A DNA stretch of 64,000 bases from Bondarzewia mesenterica (lineage: Eukaryota; Basidiomycota; Agaricomycetes; Russulales; Bondarzewiaceae). Positions 42,775 through 55,000 of the stretch are shown one piece after another. Each line of letters opens with the position of its first letter. The stretch's first letter is position 1. The translations under genes were made by a program, and so were the position numbers. The DNA lies in the NCBI GenBank assembly GCA_004802705.1, contig SGPL01000124.1, positions 1 to 64,000 of the forward strand, read 5' to 3'. Below the pieces are notes generated by a model. The model was not told where the DNA came from, ran no database searches, and saw only the letters and a list, made by a program, of their open reading frames with translations.

Positions 42775-45697
42775 TCACTTCGTCAGCTTGTTGAAAAATT
42801 TGCTGCCCGCTGGAGAACACATCAGCTCGACGACAAACGCAAGTAAAAAAAGTCTCAGACTTACACTGTGTGATGCCATGAACGCTCTTCTCGAGCTTCC
42901 GCCTCCGATCTTGCCCTGCAAACCGGTCGACGGCACCCCAAGCGAGATTCAACGGCCCATTGCCACTGCCCGACGGTTGCGACGAGGGGGACGGGTAGTT
43001 CGCTGGGTGCGGAGGCGGCGGGCCACTTGGCAGACCTGAAAGAAAGAAATGGACGGGGTCAACGAAGCTGAAAACCACCTATGGCCATTCTCACAAACTT
43101 ACGCGGCGGTACTGACGGTGGATCAGACTGGACAGGAAAACCAGTTGGATGAGGTGACGGCTGACTGTGACCGTACCCTTCAGGCTGCCCGTACACACTC
43201 TCGCCGCCGATATACCCAGGACCATAGCCCCCACTGGGAGCGGGCGACATGTCGGCCTGGGGAAATTGCATCTCGAAACCGAATCCACCTGGCATGTTCG
43301 GGCCCGATCCGGGATAGCCATAGCTGCTCCGTCCAGGATTGAGTTGGGAATGCGGATAGCTAGATTGAGGAGGAGGGCGAGGCCCTGTACCCCATTCCGG
43401 TGGGGGCCAGACGGGCTGAGGATTGGACCATGGGCCATCGGCGGTTGAAATATCGGGCACTGGAATCGGCGGGCCTGCAGGGCGGTGGCCCGGTGCTGGA
43501 CGAGATGACGGATGAACGGGTGGGGAACCCATATATGACGGGCGGGACGATGGATGGACGGGTGGAGGACCTGGAGGAGGGCTAAGACGCTGCCGGGATA
43601 AGTCATCTGCGAGTCCCGTAACTGCATCGCCAGCCTGCGGACGAGACTGGCGCTGTACTGGTGGTGGTCCCGTGGGTCGAGTGGAGAGTGGAGGCGCAGG
43701 GCGCTCGGTCAGTACGGACTGTGTTCCTGCTCTCGCATCTGCTTCAAGACTGTAAGGAGGAGGAGGAAGCTCCTCGCCTTCCTTTGTCTGCTGGACGCTT
43801 GCTAACCACTGCTCATATGTCTGCCCCTTCCCTGGTTCTTGTCCCGGCCCCAGACCCGAGCCTGATGCTGAACCAGAACCACGCTGCTCATACTTCGGCC
43901 GCGTACTCCACCAGTCTCTCAACTCCTTCTCCGGGAACTCCTCCCCAATCTTCCTTTGGCCTCTGAATCCTTCCGCCGCAAGCCCAGCAACGCGCATATA
44001 CCAATCGCTGGGCAAATCGTACCCGTCCACGTCTAGCGCCATCAACGGGAACTTGCCTTGCTCGTCATGTGGAAGTTGACTTTTATGAGACACGACTGGG
44101 ATGAAGTTTGTGCCTTCATCATACTCATCCCACATTGCTCCATACACAATTTTCGCGCCATAACGCCGAACATTGTATAGTTGGCGCCAGAGGAAACGGC
44201 CACCTTGACGAGGTGCGCCGTTTATCTCCCATTTACCCTGGGACATATTGACCGCCTATGAACGGCCTATGAGTTCCCATTGAACAAGAAAATCCTTCAC
44301 GCATGCAACTCACCGATCCGCCTGGATGCACGACAGGCACGTAATCAACGTGCCTCCCCTTTTCCCTCTCCCATTTCTCAATAAACTCGACATCCCCCTT
44401 CACCCGGTCCTCTGCAAACCTATCTGTGCTTTGTTGATCCGAGTACCTTCCCACTGTCCAGGGCGAGATAGCATCAAAGGACTCCATCCAGGTCGAAACG
44501 AACTCCGGATTCCGATCTGCATCGGACTGGGATGATCGCCAGTGCGCAGGCGTACCAGCCATTATATATGCACCTCCGGGTGTGGTGCTGCGCAGGAACT
44601 GTGTGATGGCTCGCAATTGGTGAGGAGTGTGGTTACTGTCAGCAAATCCAAAGCCTGGTCGTTGGGGAATGTGAAGACAGCGAGGACCATTAATGACCGA
44701 TTCCTGACAAGGTTCATGAAGAACATACCCCAAATTGCAATGACCGGCTTTCCACCTTCGCGAAGATAGTTGGGGCTGTCGAGAATACCCTTGTGATATA
44801 GAAGATGTCTCCAATCTTCCTCTATGATTTTTTGAACTCTATCCGATTGGACGCCAGCAACGTCATACCTTCATAAAACAAGGCGCGTATTAGCGAATTA
44901 AAGCATCTCCATGAATAGGGGGTTGAGATAAAATGGCCATGGGAGTATACCAGCATCATCCACCATCGCTAGCAAAGCAGAACTCACATGATTGCAAATA
45001 CCCTTCCTTCCTTCTCTGCAGCTTCCTTGACGCGGTCCCCCACCTCATCACGAATACTCCGGATGCCATGGTTTCCTTGTTCCAAATCGCATTGCCCAAC
45101 AAAACGTTGTAGGAATGCACCATCTACACCATTCTGCGCCATCCAGTGAAAATGCCTGACAAACCCAAGGCAAACAATTACATTTGACAGGAGGCAAGAA
45201 TGATGTATAACACTCACCTCTGCACAGTCTTTGGATGACGAGAGGAGAACAAGAAAGCTTGGTCTCCATTGTTATGTTTGAATCCCGGAGCAGGGTATAG
45301 CTCTGACGGGGAATATTCGGAAGTGTCTGGCCAGAGGTCAATGTTCAAGTTCCCGCCATCGGGAACAGGGTATGTGAACCAGTGGAGCCAGCCGTGATGA
45401 CCTGTGTTTCATCAGTTCCGTCCATGGTTGATTGGAAGGTGGTTATGGCGTAACCTACCTGGCCCAACTGGTTCACCGTCCCCATGACAAGTGAACCTGG
45501 ACATCGCAGATATTAGTAAATGCATGGCACCAATTTCTTGAGCTTACCATCCCTGGTATCCAACGAGAAACTTGTTCTGGATTGTCGAAGGATCCGCTCT
45601 TTAAGCGGATAGGGTGCTCAAGTAAGTCACCAAGTGGTATTCGAGCGTCACGGACGCACCTCAAGATATTCGAGTCACTGGACAATGCAGGGTTCAT
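42775..45697 (-). CDS. Xylosidase/arabinosidase-like glycoside hydrolase with long disordered tail
   Basis: Ten exons (45697-45660, 45598-45548, 45496-45459, 45401-45218, 45155-44988, 44868-44729, 44654-44314, 44255-43103, 43035-42865, 42809-42775) join in phase to 772 residues. Residues 1 to about 440 form a TIM-barrel-like domain: FTCHGDGEPVGPGHHGWLHW, HFHWMAQNGVDGAFLQRF, GKPVIAIWGFGFAD, FDAISPWTVGRY, RQGGRFLWRQLYNV and YGAMWDEYDEGTNFIPV. This order matches proteins usually annotated as xylosidase/arabinosidase. There is no signal peptide. About 440-720 are Pro, Gly and Ser-rich. The end, LAWGAVDRFAGQDRRRKLEKS to SGSKFFNKLTK, is an amphipathic basic helix. The gene faces the oxalate decarboxylase gene. 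Substrate is not predictable. Confidence 0.85.
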
Positions 45698-46323
45698 TGA
45701 ACGTCTTCTATATCGTAAATTTCGTAAAGCCTGCTTTCGAGTGTGCGCTGTGGTGATGGACGTCAAGACCTAGTAGGCTATGCGGCTGCCATTTTGGAAT
45801 TTCCTTTTTCGTTGATGACCAGCGTCATTGCTGCTGGGAGCCAATAACGAGCCAGTGTAGTCCCCGACAGTGGTGCGCTCCGACTCATGGACGTCTTCAA
45901 TTGGTTCGCTTGTCAGGAGCTAAACTTGACTATTGTCAACAGTCACAGCAGGTCAGTGTGCTTTCTTTCATCCTAAATAACATGAATATCACCGTCATCG
46001 ATTTTACTCATATTTTACTCGGCGCATCTGTCAGGAATTTGGTAGAGTAGTGAAATCTCCCCGTCCATCACTGGCTTTTCAAGACCAACCAATGCCGGTC
46101 TACCAATGACTAGTTACTATTACACATGAACGAGAACACATGAAACAGCACTTAATATCCAGCGGGATCGGTCCGTCGCTCCTATGTCTTGTTCGATATG
46201 CATATTCTAAATCCGAACAGGGTGACTTGCGAGCTAAAATCTGGTGTCTTCTAAATCCATCAGATATAAAGAGGAAGCTTTTGGTCTTTTGATACGGACG
46301 ACACCTTTCACTGGTCGACCACC
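45698..46323. promoter_or_regulatory. Divergent promoter region, hydrolase / oxalate decarboxylase
   Basis: About 625 bases between two divergent start codons. TATAAA at 46265-46270, about 55 bases before the decarboxylase ATG, fits a core promoter of an inducible gene. No other element identified. Confidence 0.5.
46265..46270 (+). promoter_or_regulatory. TATA box of the oxalate decarboxylase gene
   Basis: TATAAA about 55 bases upstream of the start codon in an otherwise GC-balanced region; position is right for a short 5' leader. Confidence 0.45.
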
Positions 46324-48573
46324 ATGCCACAGTTCACCAGCTCTCTTGTTGGCTTGATCTTCCTCGCTATCTTCGCCTCAGCGGCACCTGCCAGCTCGTC
46401 TCTGAATATTCACAACTCTACTGCAGCTTCTTCGGTGTCGGCTATTTTCAATGGTGCTGCATTGAGATTGAGGTCTCCCAGTGCGACTACGGACGCGTCA
46501 GCCGCCAGCCCGATCCCTACTGTTCCTTTCGCCAGTGACAACCCCAACATCGTCGCCTTCATCCCAGGCTCAGATGGTCTGCCTAAACCTGAACGTGGCT
46601 CATTCGGTAGCAATATTCTTGGCCCACAAAACCTGGAGATCGACAGACAGAACCCTGACTTGCTCGCGCCTCCTACAACGGATCACGGCGACGTGTGAGT
46701 ACTCGCCAATTCTGTGCATCAAAATCTTATGAACTGTCCGACGGCATTCTGGCAGCCCAAGTGCCAAATGGCCTTTCAGCCTTAGTCACGCTCGTCTGCA
46801 GACAGGTGGCTGGGCAAGGCAGCAGAACAGTAAGATAATTCGATTGCGGAGACATGAGGACAGGATCTGACCACGATTTAGTTAACGAAATGCCTTTTGC
46901 GAAGAGTCTGTTGAACATGTTTCTGAATCATCTGATATGCCCTTGACATCTCCCCTCCACAGACTTGGCTGGTGTGAACATGCGACTCGAACCAGGTGTT
47001 GTTAGGTATGTGGGCAGCTCAATCAGCACCTGTATTCTCTTCTCAACTTGCGGAAAGGGAACTGCATTGGCACATGACTGCCGAAGTAAGTGCCTTCTTT
47101 TCTTGATAAATTTTGCGTGTCGCATTGAACTAACGGATCTCTCTCGAAGTGGTCTTTTGTGATCAAGGTAAGGGGTTGTTGGAAAGCACTAACTCATTGT
47201 CATCTAAGCATTGCTGGGTAGGGTTCAACACAAATCTCTGCGGTCGATCAGGACGGAAGAAATTACTTGGCTACTGTGGTAAGCTACCCTGACCTGCATT
47301 TGACATGTAAATCTCGAATTCAATGCTATTTTCGATCTCATAGAACGCAGGCGACCTTTGGTACATCCCTCCTGGCATTCCACATTCTTTGCAGGCGACA
47401 GGTGACTCGCCCGAGGGGACAGAATTCCTTCTTGTTTGTCCATTTCTTCCTGATTGGGCAGAGCTCCTCATGACCGGTCTTGCAGGTGTTTGACGATGGC
47501 ACTTTCAGTGAAGATGCTACGTTCTTGGTAGGTCGTGACCGCGGCGCAACTCTTGAGCCTCACCCCCGTGCACCTCACATATACCATTTATTGACCTACT
47601 CATTAGTTGACCGACTGGCTTGCGCATGTTCCCAAGGAAGTGCTCGCCAAAAATTTCCAGATGGACATCTCGGCATTCGATCGCATTCCTGAAAGAGAGC
47701 TTTACATGATCCCAGCAGGTTCGAGCCTCCCTTCCTCTCACTTTCTGACTGGTTTTCCCATCCCTCGTCCGTTGTAGAGGTACCCTCTTCTGCAGTCCCG
47801 GATCCACAAGGCCAGGTTCCTAAAGCATTCTCATTTGCGATGTCAAAAATGAACGCTACACAGTTGAGCGGTGGGAGTGTGAAGATCGTGGATTCAAGGA
47901 ATTTTCCAATCGCGACTTCCATCGCCGCTGCTGAGGTATCCGTCGAGCCGGGTGCCATGAGGGAGTTACACGTCAGTGAGATAGAACGACCTTTGGCACC
48001 TTGCTGACATTCTGCGATTTCAGTGGCACCCTACCCAGGACGAGTGGGCTTATTACATGTTCGTCCTGAATCAATTCACACATATGCATTGCCATGACCG
48101 TGAAATTCACAGCGAGGGACATGCTCGTGTCACTATTTTCGCCTCCCAAGGCAATGCCCGGACCTTTGACTACCAAGGCGGTGATATCGGCTACGTTCCA
48201 GCGTCCTGCGGTAAGCTGTCCTTGAAGTGTGTCTCACACAACATCGCTGATGGGACCAGGCCACTATGTCGAGAACATCGGCAACACGACCTTGCACTAC
48301 CTCGAAATTTTCAACACTGGTGAGAAAATCGCCTGTGATATGTCTGGCTTCAGAAATTGAAGACTATGCATGCTATTCCAGATCGCTATTCGGACATCAG
48401 TCTCAGCCAGGTGAGAGCAGTCGTGCAGCATTTTATGGGAGTTTAAGCTGATGTTTGTTTCGTAGTGGCTTGCGTTGACTCCTCCCGAGCTTGTGAAAGC
48501 CCATCTTGGCCTCTCTGACGAGACGATCTCCCAGTTGAAAAAGACGAAGCAAACCGTCGTTGGCCCTTCTTAG
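46324..48573 (+). CDS. Secreted oxalate decarboxylase (bicupin)
   Basis: Mn enzyme converting oxalate to formate and CO2; wood and litter fungi use it to control oxalate and pH outside the hypha. Many short introns; exons join in phase. The signal peptide is about 1-22 (SLVGLIFLAIFASAAPA). Next come a Ser/Ala-rich leader and the family block SAKWPFSLSHARLQTGGWARQQN. Cupin 1 has RELHWHMTAEWSF and PPGIPHSL; cupin 2 has RELHWHPTQDEWAYY and VPASCGHYVEN. Both therefore keep the His-x-His, Glu and distal His metal ligands. The C-terminus, LALTPPELVKAHLGLSDETI to TVVGPS, is typical. It lies divergent from the hydrolase gene and close to pectin methylesterase. Confidence 0.94.
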
Positions 48574-48970
48574 CCTGATCGTGCTCTATTTACTTCGTCT
48601 TCACGGAAACGTGATGCAAGCCCCAGTCCATGTTAATGCTTTAATGATACTAGAACGATACTAGACTACGTAGATCATAGCAAATGCATCTTGGCAGTCG
48701 AGAACCTCGGATACCTTGTAGAACGTGTCATAATTCATTGGCTGTACGTATTCAGGTTGACGTTGGTGCACATGCGGTAACTCTCATATATCAGCTATGG
48801 CATTTTTCACTCAACCCTCACTTTGATACTACGCATAAGCACTTTCTTATGTAGCCTTCACATGAGAGACCGTCTTGAGAGAAGGACCTCAACAAAGTAA
48901 CGAAGTAAACACTAGACAGCGACTACCGGAACAATTTCTTTTTTGAGAAGTCTCAACCATCGTTTATGTT
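48574..48970. other. Intergenic after oxalate decarboxylase
   Basis: About 400 bases with AT-rich 3' flank sequence and the promoter of the P-loop kinase gene. Two overlapping copies of GATACTAGA occur near 48650-48665. Nothing else seen. Confidence 0.4.
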
Positions 48971-49892
48971 ATGGAGGCCATAGCAGAAGAACTTGCTCTT
49001 CATCTCATACATCGTCTCCAACAGTGAGCATGACGACTCTACTATCATTTATGTCTGACGAAACAGCTAAGGAGCCTTTCCTCCGATCTTGCTGAATTGT
49101 CAGCACACCTTCCGATGCCCGGCTGCTGGTCGGTATCTCGGGCATACCTGCGTCTGGGAAATCCACCCTTGCCGTGCTAGTCGTCAACAAAGTGAATACG
49201 CTCCTCAAACAGCCTAATCCTGTGGAGCATAGTGTTGGAGAAAATGATGCTCCTTCAGGGCACACTGTCAGCGCAGGCATCCCGAGCGCGATTCTCGTTG
49301 GGCTCGATGGTTGGCACCTCACTCGAGCGCAGCTCGACGCGTTCCCTGACTCTAAGCTTGCGCATGACCGACGTGGCATACATTGGACATTCGATGGCGA
49401 CGCCTACGTATCATTCGTCAAATCTCTTCGTCATCCTCTCTCATCCTCCGCGCCGGCGATCACTGCACCCTCATTCGACCACGCATTGAAGGACCCAACT
49501 CCTCATGCCATCACCATCCTCTCAGAATACCGAATTGTCGTCATCGAGGGATTGTACTGTTTTCTGTCCATTCCACCGTGGGCGGAGGCAGGATTGCTGC
49601 TGGACGAACGCTGGTTCATCGAACTGGATGTGGAGGAGGCATCCAAGCGACTCGTCAAGAGGCATGTGCTCACTGGAGTTGCGAAGGATATGGAGGAGGC
49701 TATTTGGAGGTCAGAGCAGAATGACATGCCGAGTACGTTCTACCCATCAGAGTATTTATTCTTACCTTTGCTCGTGCCGATTGTTCTGACTTTATGCCCA
49801 TCACAGACGGTAAATTTATCATAGCAAATATGCTTGAACCTACCCGCGTCATTCACAGCATAGATGATACCAATTACTCCGTGACTGCATAA
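48971..49892 (+). CDS. Small P-loop kinase, Yfh7/uridine kinase-like
   Basis: Three exons (48971-49023, 49104-49732, 49807-49892) give 255 residues. Walker A is GISGIPASGKST (about 26-37). LVGLDGWHLTRAQLDAFPD follows, with the DG(Y/W)H motif that binds the acceptor in the phosphoribulokinase/uridine kinase superfamily. HWTFDGDAYV is the usual FD.DA motif. The strand IVVIEGLYCFL and the lid-like region KRLVKRHVLTGVAKDMEEA then appear, and the C-terminus has NMLEPTRVIHSIDD. This set matches the fungal Yfh7 group, whose substrate is uncertain. Length is normal for the group. Confidence 0.85.
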
Positions 49893-50431
49893 AATGAATC
49901 TTTTTCTTCTGTCCTCCTTCATCCCTGGACGTGACATACTGGGAGCGAAGTTGAACCTACGTCTTGCTTCGGTCGTTCCCGAATACTCTCATTCAATCTA
50001 GCATGTCACGGTACGCATCACAAGGACCGGTCTTAACCACTCGCAATCTTCACATGTTGCCGGCCCGGCGCACGATTCTGTTGACCATGGTGGTCTGTAT
50101 TTTATGGCATTGCATCTGATCTTCTGCTCAATACTTACCTGATCTAAACTTTGTCTTCTTCTGTTTTTATCCGGTTGGGATTTTCACGATGTGCTCATTC
50201 CCGGGATTTGTTCGGTCAGTATGCTTCTTTATACCCTCTCTACCGCCTCAGGAGAGAGACAAATATCTTGAAACCCCGCGTATACCAAAGATGACGATAT
50301 GCATTTTCCATGCATCCTGCACCACATGCATCCTTCGGACCGCTCAGTGGCCTACGTAAAAGCACCTCACTGGCATATGAGCCAATTTTCGCAAGCTCCC
50401 TCAGCGTGATCATCTGCGGCATTGTCTACTG
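49893..50431. other. Intergenic: pectin methylesterase promoter region
   Basis: About 540 bases upstream of the secreted pectin methylesterase. No clear TATA box close to the start codon; TTTATACC occurs about 200 bases upstream. No gene seen. Confidence 0.4.
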
Positions 50432-51695
50432 ATGCGCTTCCTCATCGCCACTCTTGTCGCCCTCCCACTGCTGGCCCTTTCACTTTCACCTCCTTCCTCA
50501 CGCACCTCTCCTCCCTTCGGTGCAAAGATTGTCCGTGCCGGCACCACTACTGGGGGGGAATATACAACCCTCGGAGCAGCCGTAGCTGCACTACCCTCCG
50601 ACTCGTCTTCACAGACCATTTTCATTTATCCTGGCACCTACAACGAGCAGGTCAATATCCAACGTTCCGGACCAGTCACTGTGCGCCATTTTCCATCTCA
50701 TATCAATATAATGTTTCCATATTACTCTCTCTCAATGCGTAGCTCCTCGGTTACACGACCGATCCTGGAAATTTCTCCTCAAACCAAGTCGAATTGGTCG
50801 CTTCGGTCCCAGCATCTACCGCGGGGTCGAACGATGCCTCGGGCACCCTGCGCATTCATACAGACGGTGTCAAAATTTACAATATCAACATACGGAACGA
50901 CTACGGCCAGGGCTCCCAGGCTATAGCGCTGAGTCAATATGGCAACCAAGTTGGTGTATATGCGTGTGGAATCTATGGATTCCAGGACACGTTGCTCGCA
51001 AATCAGGGAACACAAGTATACCTGCAGAATTATATCGAGGGCGCGACAGATTTCATCTTTGGGCGTCTCGGTTTGTTCTTTTCCTGAATTTTAGATGAGG
51101 GGCTCTTAATCCTTGTGTTTGACACAGGCCAGGCATACTTCGAAGGCAACACGATTGGCGTGAAAAGTAACGGCTGGGTCACCGCATCTGGAAGGGAGGC
51201 TGACAATGTAGCAATCTGTGCGCCTGTTCCACTAGGCAAATTTCAGAGCTGCCTATATCTGACTAGTAATTTCATCGCCCTGCAGATATCTTTGAACAGA
51301 ACAACATCATTCTCGCTTCTGACCCGGGTTCGACGGACAAGATATATCTCGGTCGTCCATGGGGAGGTATGTCTGTGTGTTCTCACACCCCATGCCTGTA
51401 TCTGATCCCTTGACACTATTTCTCTTCTGTAGACTACGCACGCGTGATTTTCAAGGACACGTATGTCACAGCCCCGTTGAACCCGTCCATCTGGTCCATC
51501 TGGAATACAGGCGACGAGCGCACGGACAACGTCCTTTTTGCTGATTTCAACACTACCGGCCCTGGTGTCCCAAGCAACGCGGAGCGTCCCAGCTTTGTGA
51601 CTGTGCTCAACTCCAGCCAGGCAGCTTCGTACACAATTTCTACAGCTGTTGGGAACTCCTATGCTACTTGGGTCGACGCCGATTACTTACTTTGA
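50432..51695 (+). CDS. Secreted pectin methylesterase (carbohydrate esterase family 8)
   Basis: Removes methyl esters from homogalacturonan in plant cell walls. Five exons (50432-50680, 50743-51070, 51128-51217, 51286-51366, 51433-51695) give 336 residues, normal for fungal CE8. The signal peptide is about 1-18 (FLIATLVALPLLALS). The beta-helix shows EYTTLGAAVAALP, then IFIYPGTYNEQV. Catalytic residues are in place: QDTL (about 163), YIEGATDFIFG with the catalytic Asp (about 186), and YLGRPWGDYARV with the substrate-binding Arg and Trp. The third junction must use donor GTGCGC to keep the frame (DNVAIYIFEQNN). Confidence 0.95.
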
Positions 51696-52000
51696 GGTTG
51701 AAAATATATGTACGCCCCAAAATGTCATGTCCCGCCATTCGTCCGGTTGCATCTGAACGCTATATCATTTTCTGAATGCTGCTGACCACGGACCTGCAAG
51801 GCCTGTCCGAATGTGAGCGCATGTGAGTTCTGAATTTCTTTTACGCATAGTGTCACGTTCTTCATGCGCTGACAATACATTTGAGAGGTGAATATCGTTC
51901 AAAACAAAGAGTCGGGTCTTCGTTATATACGGCGCCGTTTAAAATACATATATGCGGCTTAGTCCCAGGATCCAACTACTTACACTTACGTCGCAGTGAT
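51696..52000. other. Intergenic between convergent pectin methylesterase and transporter B
   Basis: About 300 bases of 3' flanking sequence from both genes. Nothing recognised. Confidence 0.4.
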
Positions 52001-55000
52001 TTACCACGACGACGGTCTGGAAACAAATTTATGACGTTCAGAGAGAATTAAGACATGGACCATGTCCCTGCTTACCCAAATGTCTGTCCTGGAGCAAGGG
52101 GCCGGACCGGCATACCTAGACTGTCCGCGCCGACGAATGGAACCTACATGTCATTTATACAATTGAGTTGGATTTCTAGAATCAAGCACGCTACGTACTG
52201 TGTTTCCCCACCAGCTCTGAATCGTGTTCAACCCGATCTGTGAAGGCGTTAGATGTTATGCCCTACCAAACCATTCTCCAGTAATCGAGGACTCACCGTC
52301 CCATTCCTCGGGAATTGGAGGCTAATACAGCCAGATGAGGGCATTGAAGGAAAGCTAATTATGATAGTCTCACCAGAAGAATATCACAAGGATCGACATG
52401 GCAAGGCCGGAATCCAAGGCCGCAGACAGCACGTCTAGTGGGAGAGTTAGCCACGCGGATTAGGTCGATGAGGACAGAACCTACAATTGTACTTTGTCCA
52501 CCAAGAAAAGTGACGTCTGATAATAAGTAGTTAGCACTGAATCTACGCGCAGATATCCTATCAGTTTCGCTGACCTCCTGATGACATACTGGAAGATAAA
52601 ACCAACAATCCTATCAAATATGATGGTCAGCACACGCCGAGATACTAATCATCATTGCGATAACTCACGCCCATGGCACATAGTTGATCGCTGTAGCTGG
52701 AGGAATAAGACCAGTGCCGTTGAGGATGACCGGGCTTGATCGCACGGTGAACATTTATTTTAAGTGCCTATAGCTACGACAACGTCACTCACAAGCTATC
52801 ATAAAGAAGGACCATAAACGCCACCATCACGAAAATAATTAGAAGGGTACTCACTTGATGTACTTAAAGACACTGTTGGGCCACTTCTTCGTGAGCAGCC
52901 AAGGAACGACCGGTGCAATAGTCCCGACAAGGAAGAAGAACAAAAGTGCTTTTAATGTGTCAGCAGAAGTCAACTGTTTCCTGTTGAATCTTGAGCTCAC
53001 GACTACAAGGAAACAAGTCAGATGATATAAAAGGGAAAACGGCGATGGGTTGCCTACTAGTACGTCTGTCCCTTGGAGAATTGAAGGGCAGGGCCGATAA
53101 CACCTGCCATACAAACCATGAGTTCATAAAAGATACAAATGCGATGACCATACCCCAGATGATGGATGCAGTTCCAAACACCTCGGTACTAGGGCAAATA
53201 AATCTAGGGATATTATGGGTATTATGCATAGAAATGGAGCATATCCTTAAAACCTACCCATCCTTTTGTTCAGGAGAACACATGTCTCTGTCACAGCCAC
53301 GTCATCAGCCAATCGGTACACAAGTCCACGCTGCAGAACCTTACTGAATATTGGTGAACATCCATGCTTGGACGCCAAGCTGGACGGTCCCAGCAATTAT
53401 GGTGGCGACAATTTGTGACCAGAACATTGGCCTGGGTGCGATCTTCATGTAGTGACCAAGTTTGAAGTCAGACGTGAAAGTCAACGCTTGCGCCATTGTC
53501 TGCGTAGAAGAAAAAGAAACAAGTCGGCCGGGATTCGAGACAACGTGAAGAAGGGCGACGTACGATATATCCCCAAGTCTTGAACATCATCATGGCCACA
53601 GGACGCCCAGGAAGAGCATATCTTTCAATCCCGAAATCTAAACTAAATTATCTGGAATGATAACAATCATATACATACCCAATGATGAGCTCAGTGATCA
53701 CACTACAGGTATCGACACTTTAGTATCAAGCGACTCTCAAAGGATGTTGTGCCACATACTTCAAACCAATTTGCTGGTTTGTGATCGCTTGTATCATGCC
53801 CACAGGGATGACGTACGTGAATGCTGACATCTCCTCATCAGTACATGTTCAATCTTTTTTCATAAAATGACCCACCAATGATGAGAGCAAGCACAAAGGC
53901 CCAAACTGGCATCTGAGTCGGCCAAACCTCGACACTGATAATACCGAAAACGAACATGGAAAAGAATACGACAAGATACCACCACTCGGGAACTGTGTTG
54001 ATTCGTGAACACGAACATAAGTGCGCACAGAACCAGCGGGACACTGACCTTGAGGGTACCGCGACATGAGCCGAGCATGAATATCGGGCTGCTCACTGAG
54101 GGAGCGTCGGGACTGCACCCAGATTTGCTTGCGGAAGTACAGTAGAGCATGCATCAAGGTAGCTGATTTGTGGTCCGTCAATGATATAGAGATAATGACA
54201 AAACCCCAAACATGCAGAAAATAGCAAACCTGTGATTGATGCGAAAGACAGGCTGATAGTTAAAATATCTTTAAGATTCCTTAATCATTTTCAAGGAATA
54301 AGGCAATCTTACCCGTAGGACATCGCGAAAGTCGTACTAGAAAACAGTCCACGGCCATCATTACAGGTGCGTTCCAGAGTCGGATAAGATATACGCACGA
54401 GAGGAACAGCGGGCTGTATGCGTGGTAGGCCTCAAGATTGATCGTCGAGTCTTCGTTCAGGATACGTGATACATTGTAAGACTTCATCTGATTGTCATAC
54501 GACGTCCGAGAGGATATCCTACACAGGTCAATCTGAGTGTTTGCCATTTCGAGAGATGACTTGAATGAGAAACTCACGGCATGTATGCGCTGAACCAGGT
54601 ATTCGTGAACTATTTAAGAGTTAGGATCATCTAATAGGGTGCAAAAAATTCAATACAAACGTAGATAATAGGCGTGACAAGCCCTAGAGAAACGATGTCA
54701 ATGTAACGATCAAACTGTCAACTCTGGTCAAACTCACAGAAAAATATGATGAATCCAGCGAAAATGTTAGCCTCAGCCCACCCTGCAGGAGACGCATCAG
54801 CCTGATATTGCTCAAGCGAGTGACGAGTGACAGCAAAATTTACACGGGGTTGCAAGGGGAGATCCGATATAACTGTGACGTCCAGAACATCAGCGGATGA
54901 CTGTCTTAGAAGTGTGATATCAACGTACGCAATCTGACTCCAGTCAAAGGTGACGAGAGACATGCCCTGGAGGTGTCATCATCGAAATCAGGACGCAATC

